The notes under the pieces were generated by a model. It did no database searches. It was not told where the DNA came from and saw only the letters and a list, made by a program, of their open reading frames with translations. The translations under genes were made by a program, and so were the position numbers. From Flavipsychrobacter sp. (GTDB lineage Bacteria > Bacteroidota > Bacteroidia > Chitinophagales > Chitinophagaceae): DNA of 55,132 nt. The stretch covers positions 1-55,132 of the forward strand of contig JANINW010000005.1 of NCBI GenBank assembly GCA_024508935.1. Reading direction: 5' to 3'. Numbering within the stretch: the first letter of the stretch is position 1; every line of letters starts with the position of its first letter. Shown in pieces: positions 15,827 to 23,901 of the stretch.

Positions 15827-18085
15827 TTATTCTTCTTTTGCGTCGAGGCGTTGCACCGAATTGATACCATCCAGCGATACAAGGCGCTGGCATAGATTGT
15901 CCAGTTCTTCGCGGTCGTGCACATACACCATGATCGTGCCATCAAAAATACCATCGCTGGTATCTATACTTATGGAACGCATGTTCATCTTCAGTTCACC
16001 CGAAATGATATTGGTTATTTTCTGTATCACGCCCACATCATCCAGCCCCAATATGCGTACGCCGCTAAGGAAGGATATCTCTTTGTTTTTCGCCCATTTG
16101 GTCTTCACAATACGATGGCCGTAGTGTGCCAGCAATTGTGCCGCATTAGGACAATCGGTACGGTGTATCTTCAAACCTTCGCCAGAAGTCACAAAACCAA
16201 ATACATCATCACCCGGTATAGGCTGGCAGCATTGGGCCAGTTTATAAAGTATCTTGTCTGAACTCTCACCAAATATGATAAGCTCAGCACCTTTTGCGGG
16301 CTTTTGCTTATTTGCTTCCTCTTCAGATACCAGCATCTTGGTATCCAGTTTTACTTCTTTGGCAGGTTGTACCAGCTTATCGCCGGTTACCGTAAATTCT
16401 TTCAGGTCTTTGAGGTCTATGCTGCCTACAGCCACACCATAGAACACATCCAAAGGAGATGGCTTCTTGAAGAACATGCACAGCTCATTCATATTGTACT
16501 GCGACATGGATGCGCCCATATGCTCCAGCTTACGCTGCAGCATTTCTTTACCGTCTTCCGCTATCTTACGTTTTTCTTCTTTGAGATAGTATTTGATACG
16601 CGATTTTGCTTTCGCCGTAGTTACAAAATGCAGCCAGTCTTCAGAAGGTTTTTGTTTGGAAGAAGTGATCACCTCTACCTGGTCGCCGCTTTTCAATTCG
16701 TGACTCAGGGGCACCAGGCGATAGTTTACTTTAGCGCCAATACAACGCGCGCCCAATTCAGAGTGTATATCAAAAGCAAAGTCAAGCGCAGTAGCCCCTT
16801 TCGGCAGTACCCGCATTTCTCCTTTCGGTGTATAGATATAGATCTCCTCTGTAAAAAGGTCAAGTTTGAAATCCTGCAGGAAATCGAGCGTATCTGTATC
16901 CGGGTTGCTCAGGATATCGCGCAGGTGCTGCAGCCAGCTGTCCAGCTTACTTTCCTGCGGGCTGGGTGCGCCTTCTTTATATTTCCAGTGTGCAGCAAGC
17001 CCTTTCTCGGCGATCTCGTTCATACGGTCACTTCGTATCTGCACCTCTACCCAGCGGCCACCCGGGCCCATTACCGTAGTATGCAGGGCCTCGTAGCCAT
17101 TACCTTTCGGCACGCTTATCCAATCGCGTAGCCGTTCGGGACTGGGTTTATAAAAATTGGTGACTATTGAATATACTTTCCAGCAATCTTCTTTTTCGCG
17201 CTCGGGCGATGAATTGAGCAGGATACGGATAGCAAACAGATCGTACACTTCATCGAACGTAACATGTTTGGTGCGCATTTTATTCCATATGGAATGTATG
17301 GCTTTTGGGCGTCCGTATATCTCAAAATCAAAATCGTTCTGCTGCAGTTCTTCTTTTATCGGCTTGATGAATTCGTTTATATAGCGACTGCGCTCCCGTT
17401 TGGTTTCTTTCAGGCCACGGGCTATATCCCAATACACTTCGGGTTGTGTGTACTTCAGTGCCAGGTCTTCGAGCTCCGATTTTATCTCGTACAAACCGAG
17501 GCGGTGTGCCAGCGGAGAATAGATATAAGTCGTTTCCGAAGATATTTTCAATTGTTTTTCCCGGCTCATGCTTTCCAGCGTGCGCATATTATGCAGCCTG
17601 TCTGCCAGCTTAATGAGAATAACCCGCGGATCGTCTGCAAGGGTTAGCAATATTTTACGGAAGTTCTCGGCCTGCACCGTAGTATCCGCTTTTAGATCTA
17701 CTACGTTACTTATTTTGGTAAGGCCATCAATTATCTTGGCATATTTCTCACCAAATTCGCGGGTTATATCTTCCAGCGTTATCTCTGTATCTTCTACTAC
17801 ATCGTGCAGTAACGCGCATATAGATGAAGTAACACCAAGGCCTATCTCCTCTACTACTATCCGGGCTACGGCCAATGGATGGAGTATATAAGGTTCACCA
17901 CTTTTACGGCGCATATCCTTGTGTGCATCTACAGAAATTTCGAAAGCACGACGGATGAGATTCTTATCTCCTTTTTTTATGCGTTGTTTCAATGCACGCA
18001 ACAGTGCCCTGTATTCCCTGAGTATGAGCTTCTTCTCTTCTTCTTCGTTCTTATTATATGGTTGTGGTATCTCGACGGTCTCCAT
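15827..18085 (-). CDS. Bifunctional (p)ppGpp synthetase/hydrolase, RelA/SpoT family
   Basis: 752 residues covering all domains of a long RelA/SpoT homologue. The HD hydrolase domain has H69 and HDVVED at 94-99, so hydrolysis is likely retained. The synthetase domain has GRPKAIHSIWNKMRTK and RDWISVPKGNGYEALHTTV. TGS (LPKGATALDFAFDIHSELG), a ZFD/CC-type segment with ILYKLAQCCQPIPGDDVFGF, and a C-terminal ACT domain (ISFLSGVRILGLDDVGVIQKI) follow. It makes and degrades (p)ppGpp and is the stringent-response enzyme; the single long form is typical of Bacteroidota. A TAATTTTG element at 18109-18116 may be its -7 box. Confidence 0.96.
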   Translation of the reverse strand: METVEIPQPYNKNEEEEKKLILREYRALLRALKQRIKKGDKNLIRRAFEISVDAHKDMRRKSGEPYILHPLAVARIVVEEIGLGVTSSICALLHDVVEDTEITLEDITREFGEKYAKIIDGLTKISNVVDLKADTTVQAENFRKILLTLADDPRVILIKLADRLHNMRTLESMSREKQLKISSETTYIYSPLAHRLGLYEIKSELEDLALKYTQPEVYWDIARGLKETKRERSRYINEFIKPIKEELQQNDFDFEIYGRPKAIHSIWNKMRTKHVTFDEVYDLFAIRILLNSSPEREKEDCWKVYSIVTNFYKPSPERLRDWISVPKGNGYEALHTTVMGPGGRWVEVQIRSDRMNEIAEKGLAAHWKYKEGAPSPQESKLDSWLQHLRDILSNPDTDTLDFLQDFKLDLFTEEIYIYTPKGEMRVLPKGATALDFAFDIHSELGARCIGAKVNYRLVPLSHELKSGDQVEVITSSKQKPSEDWLHFVTTAKAKSRIKYYLKEEKRKIAEDGKEMLQRKLEHMGASMSQYNMNELCMFFKKPSPLDVFYGVAVGSIDLKDLKEFTVTGDKLVQPAKEVKLDTKMLVSEEEANKQKPAKGAELIIFGESSDKILYKLAQCCQPIPGDDVFGFVTSGEGLKIHRTDCPNAAQLLAHYGHRIVKTKWAKNKEISFLSGVRILGLDDVGVIQKITNIISGELKMNMRSISIDTSDGIFDGTIMVYVHDREELDNLCQRLVSLDGINSVQRLDAKEE

Positions 18086-18196
18086 AACTATTCCTTCATC
18101 GTAATTTACAAAATTACTCCCAGATTTAAGATTTGCTGCTTTTGATTTACAATTGGTTTAATTGATATGGCAATCAGCTTTAGCACACTGCTTACA

Positions 18197-18221
18197 GATA
18201 CCGGCAAAAAATGCCGGTATC
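18197..18221. terminator. Hairpin downstream of the SprE-like gene
   Basis: GATACCGGCA (18197-18206) and TGCCGGTATC (18212-18221) make a perfect 10-bp stem with an A5 loop, located 20 bases after the stop of the SprE-like gene and before relA. There is no pronounced T run, so efficiency is uncertain. Confidence 0.6.
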
Positions 18222-18240
18222 AGCTAAAACAAGTTCGTTT

Positions 18241-21200
18241 TTAATATTTGCTCCTGTAAAAGTTCAGGTACGATTTCATATCGCGGTCGTGCAGCAATTT
18301 GGCATAGTTTTCGGCCGAAATAATGAACAGGTCATATTCACCCTGTTTATATTCCCTGAATACCTGCCCGTTCGACCTCAATTCATTGAGGTAGATACGC
18401 GCTTCCCCGGCTGTTTTAAATTTCCGGGTTACGATCATGCCTTCCTGGTCTCGCAGCATTTCAAGATTCGACACAAGCCCCTGCCCGTTAAACTTAAATG
18501 TATTGAAATCGTTAATAGCTGCTTTCATACCCATTGTACGAGCTTCGACCATTCTGAATGCAAACACAGCAAAATGCTCTTCTTTAGGTTTGTATGTGTA
18601 CGAAGCCGGTATGGAAGACGCTGTTGAAGGCGGAGGTGGCACAGGTGCATTGGTTGGCAATGCTTGTGGCTGGTTTGGCTTTGGCGGCACATCTCCAGGC
18701 ACAATACCTGCTGCAGCACTGTCTGCAGCTGACCTTGGCGCCTGTGGTTGAACAGCAGGTGCAGGTGGCGGGCGATTTGTCTTTATATAAGCCAGTAAGG
18801 CATCTGCCCAGCGGCGCAATGTATCAGCAGGGTTATCTGCAATAAAATTATTCAGTAATGTATCTGCTTTATCAAAATTGCCTACTCCTACTAATGATGC
18901 TCCCTCCAGTATTGTAAAACGATGAGCATATTTCGGATCGGGAAAACGGCGCTGGCCCTCTTTTACCTTTTGCAATGATGTGGTGTACTGCCTTTGCATT
19001 ACCAGGTCATATACCTCATCATAAAACTGTGCTACGGTTATATCTCCCAACGGGGTACCGCTTTCGGTAGGGCGCACAAGGTCTGCCCATTTCGTATCGT
19101 TATAGCCCTGCAGCAGGGCTGCGCTATATTTTTGTGCATCCGGCAGCCTGTTCTGGCGCAACGCGGCAAGGTACCTCAGGTAAAGTACTTCGGCCTTATG
19201 CTCATGGTCTGGGTAACGGCTATCCAATGTATCCAGCGTGCGAATGGCCGGCGGATAATCTTCCAGGTCTTTTATATAAGCAGTAGCAAGGTCTACATAA
19301 GCCCTGCGTGTGCGGGTTTGCAATTGATCTTTCTTCTCCTCTGTAGCAGGTATATACGCTAGTAAGCTTTCTTCTGTTGGCAGCCCATTCTCGTCAAATA
19401 TGGCATTACCATCATCATCCGTTGGCGCATTGTTATTGTTATTACCGCTATTAGTAATAGCACCTCCGGCGGCACTACGGCGCCAGTTGTCTGCCAGCGT
19501 GCGGTTACCCCATTTGCGTTTAAAATCATTTACCCCTTGCTGCATCAGCACAGGATTAGAAAAATACCAGTTTGTATAGGAGCCGCCGCTGTTCTGGCTC
19601 ATATCGGTATTATTATTGTTTTGCAAAGCATTGTTCAGCCCAGCATTCTCTGCACGGAAAGCACTGTCAGCCTTTGCCTGCTCCATCTTGCGAATGTATG
19701 CACGCGCAGCAAGGCGCTGGTCGCGGTCACTGAGCGTTGAGAGGTTAAGCAGGCTATCATTATCATGGATGGTATTTAAAGGCCCGGTCACCTCTACCAA
19801 CACAGCACTGCGGCGGATAGCATTTACAATTACGCTGTCATTAGGCGCAGCTGCAGCCAATAAAGAGGCACTGTCATAAGCCTGCTTGGCTATCGTATAA
19901 TTGCCGGTAGCATAGTACACATCTCCCAGCGAAGCATAAGACAATGCTTTTTGTTTCTTGGTGGATTTAGCAGACCCTATACCTTTTTTGTAGTAATTGA
20001 CAGCATCATCGTATTTACCGGTATTAGCCGCCAGGCGGCCCATTACATAATACACCTGTTCATAATAAGGGGCATATTTACCGTCGCCCAGTATCTTTCT
20101 TAAGGAAGCAACTGCTTCTTCCTGGTTACTGCCCGCCAGCATCATATTATAAGCAAGGTTTTTGCGGGCATAAAAGTCCATGTCTATTTTAGGGCTCATA
20201 TCCACTACCTGCTGAAAGTTTTTTGCAGCGTCGGCATATTTTGCTCTTTGCTCCAATAGCTGGCCATTGATATATGCCGCACGCATACGCACCCAATCAG
20301 GCAGGTTATTATCCGCAGCCACTATTGTCAGTTGCTGTATAGCGGCCAGGTCATCTTTCTGGCTGAGGTAGATGTATGCTTTTTCCAACGCAAGGCGGCC
20401 TTTCAGGTTCTCGGGGAAATTGGGGTCTGTTTCTAATATGTCTATCACCGATTCTGCATTTCCTTCCTGGTGCGATTCGGTATAAGTACGCGATAACCAC
20501 AATAATGCTTCATTATGTACACTCCGGTGTTTCAGAAATTCGAGCATCCCCTTTTTATCAGCCTCGGCTATAGACGGCCCTTTCCCTGCCTTGCGGTCGG
20601 CAGCACTTTGGGCTGCCTGCTTCTTTTGCTTTTTCTGGTTTTTATCTCGCAGGCTTAAAATATAACGGAATGCAGTTGATGCATCGTTGTAATTACCCTT
20701 GTAGTAATAGGCTTGTCCTAGTAACAGGTACAAATCATCGCCCCATTTGGTACGTGGGTCGTGTATCTGTATGCCTACAGAGGCTTTCTGGATGATACTA
20801 TCCATATCTGAAGCCAGCAGGCTGGAGTCCCTGTCCGGATCAAACGGGTACAGGGCCAGCAAAGAATCGAAATTCTCTTTGCGCCCCCGCTGCATGTTTA
20901 GCAGCGCCTCATCCATTTTTTTATCCGCATTGAAATAATAGTTATACCGGGTAAAGGTGTTTTGCACTACCTGCCGCGGCACAGACCATCGCTTCTTCAG
21001 CATTTTCTCATTGCTCCATGCCTGGTGCTTCTTTTTTATTTTAAGCTCCAGCGCCAGTTGTGTCTTTTGTTCTTTTTCCTTCGCCCGCTGCTTCTGTTCG
21101 TTAGTCTTTCGCTCCTTAACTTTAGCAAGGCTGTCCGTTCTGCTTTTTCGTATCGCAGATATGCTATCTGTACGGTTCTTTCTGACCGCAGCTATGCTAT

Positions 21201-21888
21201 CCGTCTTTACTTTTCGCGCATTAGCTATGCTATCGTTCTTCACCTTACGCATTTTGGTAAGGCTGTCGCTGAACCGCTTGCGGACAACCTTAACACTATC
21301 CAGTTTCAGCTTGCGCACTACTGCCACGCTATCGCTATAGCGTTTGCTCTCGCGGTATTTGCGGCGGGCGGCCAGGCTGTCTGTACGGTGTTTTTGTATA
21401 GCTCGGGTACTATCAGTAATGCGCTTACGCGATGCCATAGCACTATCCGTCACTTTTTTACGGGCAGCCGTAACAGAATCTGTAAAAGCCTTTCGCTTTG
21501 CCTGTAAGGCAGTTGTTTTAGCCTCTCTCGATTTGGTAACACTGTCTTTATAATGCCTGCTTTCCTTGTATTTACGTATGGCGGCGAGGCTGTCACTGCT
21601 CCTTTTCCGTATGGTTTTAATGCTATCCAAGCTGTGCTGGCGTACCGTCTTTGTACTATCCAGCACCCTTTGCTGCTCCTTTTTACGGGTATCTATCGCC
21701 GCCTGGCGGGCTTTGGCCGCACTATCGGCGCTGGCTTTACGGACAGCATTTGCAGACTGGGTAGTTTTTTTGCCTTTATCGGCTTTTTGCGCATAAATGT
21801 ATTCCCAAGTGAAACACCCGGCAATCAATAAAAAAAGATATATAAATAAAACCTTAAATCTCAAAGTATTCGTCTGCTTTTGCTGCAA
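18241..21888 (-). CDS. Type IX secretion lipoprotein, SprE/PorW family, with N-terminal 11-residue repeat
   Basis: 1215 residues; family members are commonly about 850-900. The N-terminus has a lipobox, FLLIAGC (C25), so it is a lipoprotein. Residues about 50-260 are an added array of 11-residue units RKxxxDSxxxx (for example RKVKTDSIAAV). The SprE/PorW core begins near 290 with RYNYYFNADKKMDEALLNMQ, followed by TPR repeats to about residue 1000, a Pro-rich linker, and the C-terminal domain KFNGQGLVSNLEMLRDQEG...YLNFYRSKY. It is required for assembly or activity of the T9SS motor in relatives. The start is a TTG (21888); no in-frame ATG precedes the signal peptide. Confidence 0.85.
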   Translation of the reverse strand: MQQKQTNTLRFKVLFIYLFLLIAGCFTWEYIYAQKADKGKKTTQSANAVRKASADSAAKARQAAIDTRKKEQQRVLDSTKTVRQHSLDSIKTIRKRSSDSLAAIRKYKESRHYKDSVTKSREAKTTALQAKRKAFTDSVTAARKKVTDSAMASRKRITDSTRAIQKHRTDSLAARRKYRESKRYSDSVAVVRKLKLDSVKVVRKRFSDSLTKMRKVKNDSIANARKVKTDSIAAVRKNRTDSISAIRKSRTDSLAKVKERKTNEQKQRAKEKEQKTQLALELKIKKKHQAWSNEKMLKKRWSVPRQVVQNTFTRYNYYFNADKKMDEALLNMQRGRKENFDSLLALYPFDPDRDSSLLASDMDSIIQKASVGIQIHDPRTKWGDDLYLLLGQAYYYKGNYNDASTAFRYILSLRDKNQKKQKKQAAQSAADRKAGKGPSIAEADKKGMLEFLKHRSVHNEALLWLSRTYTESHQEGNAESVIDILETDPNFPENLKGRLALEKAYIYLSQKDDLAAIQQLTIVAADNNLPDWVRMRAAYINGQLLEQRAKYADAAKNFQQVVDMSPKIDMDFYARKNLAYNMMLAGSNQEEAVASLRKILGDGKYAPYYEQVYYVMGRLAANTGKYDDAVNYYKKGIGSAKSTKKQKALSYASLGDVYYATGNYTIAKQAYDSASLLAAAAPNDSVIVNAIRRSAVLVEVTGPLNTIHDNDSLLNLSTLSDRDQRLAARAYIRKMEQAKADSAFRAENAGLNNALQNNNNTDMSQNSGGSYTNWYFSNPVLMQQGVNDFKRKWGNRTLADNWRRSAAGGAITNSGNNNNNAPTDDDGNAIFDENGLPTEESLLAYIPATEEKKDQLQTRTRRAYVDLATAYIKDLEDYPPAIRTLDTLDSRYPDHEHKAEVLYLRYLAALRQNRLPDAQKYSAALLQGYNDTKWADLVRPTESGTPLGDITVAQFYDEVYDLVMQRQYTTSLQKVKEGQRRFPDPKYAHRFTILEGASLVGVGNFDKADTLLNNFIADNPADTLRRWADALLAYIKTNRPPPAPAVQPQAPRSAADSAAAGIVPGDVPPKPNQPQALPTNAPVPPPPSTASSIPASYTYKPKEEHFAVFAFRMVEARTMGMKAAINDFNTFKFNGQGLVSNLEMLRDQEGMIVTRKFKTAGEARIYLNELRSNGQVFREYKQGEYDLFIISAENYAKLLHDRDMKSYLNFYRSKY
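21109..21741 (-). repeat. Coding repeat array of 11-residue units
   Basis: About 17 units of 33 bp encode RKxxxDSxxxx, with Arg-Lys at positions 1-2 and Asp-Ser at 6-7. Two units carry a longer insert (RKYKESRHYKDS, RKYRESKRYSDS), which suggests duplication of a larger block. The 11-residue period fits a hendecad coiled coil. Confidence 0.85.
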
Positions 21889-22088
21889 TGATATAATAAC
21901 TGGATTATGTAAAAAATATTTTGTTTACACCGCCATTTCAGCAAGATAGGGGCAGGAATGGCAATCATTCAAAAATAGCCAAAAAAAGAAATAATAATAT
22001 GTGAAAATATAGGGTGCATTATTAACAGAGATAGCCGCTGACAAGGCTGTATTTCTTTGTCTCAAAAGTGTAATATTGTAAGCATAAG

Positions 22089-22571
22089 ATGAAGCAGCGC
22101 ACACCAAGACGCAGGGATGTATTTAAACGGCTGAACACCCATTACCGCCTCGTATTTATAGACGACGAGAGCCTGGAAGAGGTGGCCTCCTTCCGGCTTA
22201 CCATGCGGAAACTATACATATTACTCAGCACTATATTTGTAGTGCTTGTGTTCATTACGGTTAGTATATTACTAATTACCCCCCTTAAATATTACATACC
22301 GGGCTATGGCAGCGATAAAACCCGCGGCCAGGTTATACGACTGAAACGGCAGGTAGATTCTCTGAATGATGTGGCACTGCAACAGCAGAAATATGAAGAA
22401 AACATGCGAAGGGTTATAAACGGTAATGTAGAATTGAAGCTGGATACCCAAAGACTGGATATGAGCAGGGTACGCCAGGAGGATATGAAAAATATGCTGC
22501 CGGCAACAGATGTGATAAAGAAAGATGCCATTGAGGCCGTAAAACGGGATAACCGCAAGCAAAACAAATAA
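22089..22571 (+). CDS. M23-type membrane anchor lacking a peptidase domain
   Basis: 160 residues. KRLNTHYRLVFIDDESLEEVASFRLTMRKLYIL leads into a single membrane helix (STIFVVLVFITVSILLI), then TPLKYYIPGYGSDKTRGQ and a coiled coil. This matches the N-terminal anchor of Bacteroidota M23 peptidases, in which RLV..DE.LEE..SFRLS, the helix and TPLREYIPGY precede the zinc peptidase domain. Here the chain stops after about 85 residues beyond the helix, and no M23 domain follows in any frame before the next gene 10 bases on. The complete, gap-free context suggests a natural short form. Role unknown. Confidence 0.65.
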   Translation: MKQRTPRRRDVFKRLNTHYRLVFIDDESLEEVASFRLTMRKLYILLSTIFVVLVFITVSILLITPLKYYIPGYGSDKTRGQVIRLKRQVDSLNDVALQQQKYEENMRRVINGNVELKLDTQRLDMSRVRQEDMKNMLPATDVIKKDAIEAVKRDNRKQNK

Positions 22572-22581
22572 CAAAAATCTC

Positions 22582-22797
22582 ATGAGTGACAAACCTACCG
22601 GCAAAAACAGTAATATGATGCGCTATATGGGCCTGGGTACCCAAATGATGGCCCTTATGCTGGTAGCTGTTTGGGGTGGAATAAAATTGGATAAATTGCT
22701 TGGAATGAAGTTCCCTTTATTCTTAATTTCGTTTCCCCTTGTGGCGTTGTTCATTTCCCTGTGGCAGCTCATTAAGGAATTCAACAAACCGAAGTAG
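22582..22797 (+). CDS. AtpZ/AtpI family protein
   Basis: 71 residues: a short polar start, two membrane helices (LGTQMMALMLVAVWGGIKLD and LFLISFPLVALFISLWQLI) and a basic end. MRYMGLGTQM...GIKLDKLLG is the standard AtpZ/AtpI pattern. In most bacteria these small proteins accompany the F-type ATP synthase operon and are linked with Mg2+ or c-ring assembly. The stop TAG abuts the ATG of the next gene. The atpB gene that would be expected after the pair is not here. Confidence 0.8.
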   Translation: MSDKPTGKNSNMMRYMGLGTQMMALMLVAVWGGIKLDKLLGMKFPLFLISFPLVALFISLWQLIKEFNKPK

Positions 22798-23175
22798 ATG
22801 AAGCGATTTTTTATACCTGCTATCGTAATATTGTTTGTACTGCTGAGCGCAGTTTTTTTTGTCCTTAAACAAAACGCTCCGGAGTACAAGTTCAATGTAA
22901 TGATGACGGGTAATGTAGTAATGGCAGTTTTATCGATAGCCAGTTTTTTCCTGGTGACGAAACAAATTGATAACAGACCCGAAGCATTTGTACGTGGTGT
23001 TTATAGTGCATCTTTGCTGAAGCTGATGGTATGCATGGCCGCACTGCTGGTATATGTAGTGATGAACCGGAAAGAGATACATAAGCCAACAATATTTGTA
23101 CTGATGGGCATTTATGCAGCATACTCTATAGTGGAAACGACTTTATTATCTAAAATGGCAAGAGGCACAAAATAA
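22798..23175 (+). CDS. Hypothetical four-helix protein, ATP synthase subunit I-like
   Basis: 125 residues with four membrane helices: FFIPAIVILFVLLSAVFFVL, FNVMMTGNVVMAVLSIASFFLV, SASLLKLMVCMAALLVYVVM and TIFVLMGIYAAYSIVETTLL. It has the general layout of AtpI (ATP synthase I) proteins, which in many Bacteroidota stand between AtpZ and atpB. Starting immediately after AtpZ, and with the next gene two bases beyond its stop, it is in a tight operon. The identification as AtpI-like is inferred from neighbourhood and topology more than residues. Confidence 0.6.
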   Translation: MKRFFIPAIVILFVLLSAVFFVLKQNAPEYKFNVMMTGNVVMAVLSIASFFLVTKQIDNRPEAFVRGVYSASLLKLMVCMAALLVYVVMNRKEIHKPTIFVLMGIYAAYSIVETTLLSKMARGTK

Positions 23176-23177
23176 AT

Positions 23178-23819
23178 ATGAGAAAGAAGGAGACCTCGCT
23201 CTATATGCTGGAGCGTTTTTTACCGCCCAATACCTTTGACCTTGTCGCTCCCTATTTCAGGACGCATGCCATACACCTTACGCTTACCCACGAACGTAAA
23301 AGCGTGCTGGGCGATTACCGTGAACCTACGAAGGAACAACCGTATCACCGGATCAGCCTGAACATTAATCTCAACCCATATAGTTTTCTCATTACGCTTA
23401 TACACGAACTGGCGCATTTACATACCTGTGTGCATTTTAAACAGGCACAGCCGCACGGCAAGGAATGGAAAACCCAGTTCAGACATATGCTGATACCTTT
23501 TTTAGGCAAACGCATCTTCCCTTATGATGTGGAGCGCGCGCTGAAAGCATACTTGCAGAACCCCGCCGCCAGTACCTGCACTGACCCTGACCTCTACAAA
23601 TCATTATACCGCTACGATGAGCAGAAACCCGGCTATAAACTGGTAGACGACCTGGAAGAAGGACAATGGTTTGAATCGGAAGACGGGCGTATATACGAAA
23701 AGCTGGAGCAGCTACGCACCCGCAGCCGTTGCCGCGATGTGGTAAACCGCAGGGTATACCTGTTTCCGGGCATCATAGAAGTAAAGCATGTGAGACGCGA
23801 CAGGCGCCTGATAGCATAA
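23178..23819 (+). CDS. SprT-like zinc-metalloprotease-domain protein
   Basis: 213 residues. The SprT-like fold is shown by LITLIHELAHLHTCVHF (H76, E77, H80) with a further histidine in QPHGKEWKTQFRHML (H93), the usual arrangement of HExxH plus H from an HGxxW motif. SprT-like domains occur in SprT and the DNA-protein-crosslink protease Spartan; the bacterial role is poorly known. After it comes a low-similarity C-terminal region with a basic end (RVYLFPGIIEVKHVRRDRR). It starts two bases after the AtpI-like gene, so is cotranscribed with it. Confidence 0.85.
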   Translation: MRKKETSLYMLERFLPPNTFDLVAPYFRTHAIHLTLTHERKSVLGDYREPTKEQPYHRISLNINLNPYSFLITLIHELAHLHTCVHFKQAQPHGKEWKTQFRHMLIPFLGKRIFPYDVERALKAYLQNPAASTCTDPDLYKSLYRYDEQKPGYKLVDDLEEGQWFESEDGRIYEKLEQLRTRSRCRDVVNRRVYLFPGIIEVKHVRRDRRLIA

Positions 23820-23879
23820 TCCCCCGTTTTTCACCCTTTATATAATAAAACATACTTATCAAACAGATAGGTTTATTTG

Positions 23880-23887
23880 TACATTTG
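23880..23887 (+). promoter_or_regulatory. Putative -7 element for the M13 peptidase gene
   Basis: TACATTTG matches TAnnTTTG and ends 14 bases before the ATG at 23902. I see no convincing TTTG at -33, so confidence is modest. Confidence 0.35.
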
Positions 23888-23901
23888 TTTCCGCTAAAAA
23901 A

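Noticed and set aside
16304-17131. 275-codon plus-strand frame opposite relA/spoT
   Set aside because: No recognised motif, and it lies wholly inside the RelA/SpoT coding region.
21925-22107. 60-codon minus-strand frame between the SprE-like and M23-anchor genes
   Set aside because: It overlaps the start of the 22089 gene and its promoter region, and is aromatic-rich and not recognisable.
22089-22571. Frameshifted M23 peptidase gene
   Set aside because: No M23 motif appears in any frame before the AtpZ gene 10 bases downstream, so a recent frameshift does not explain the short protein.
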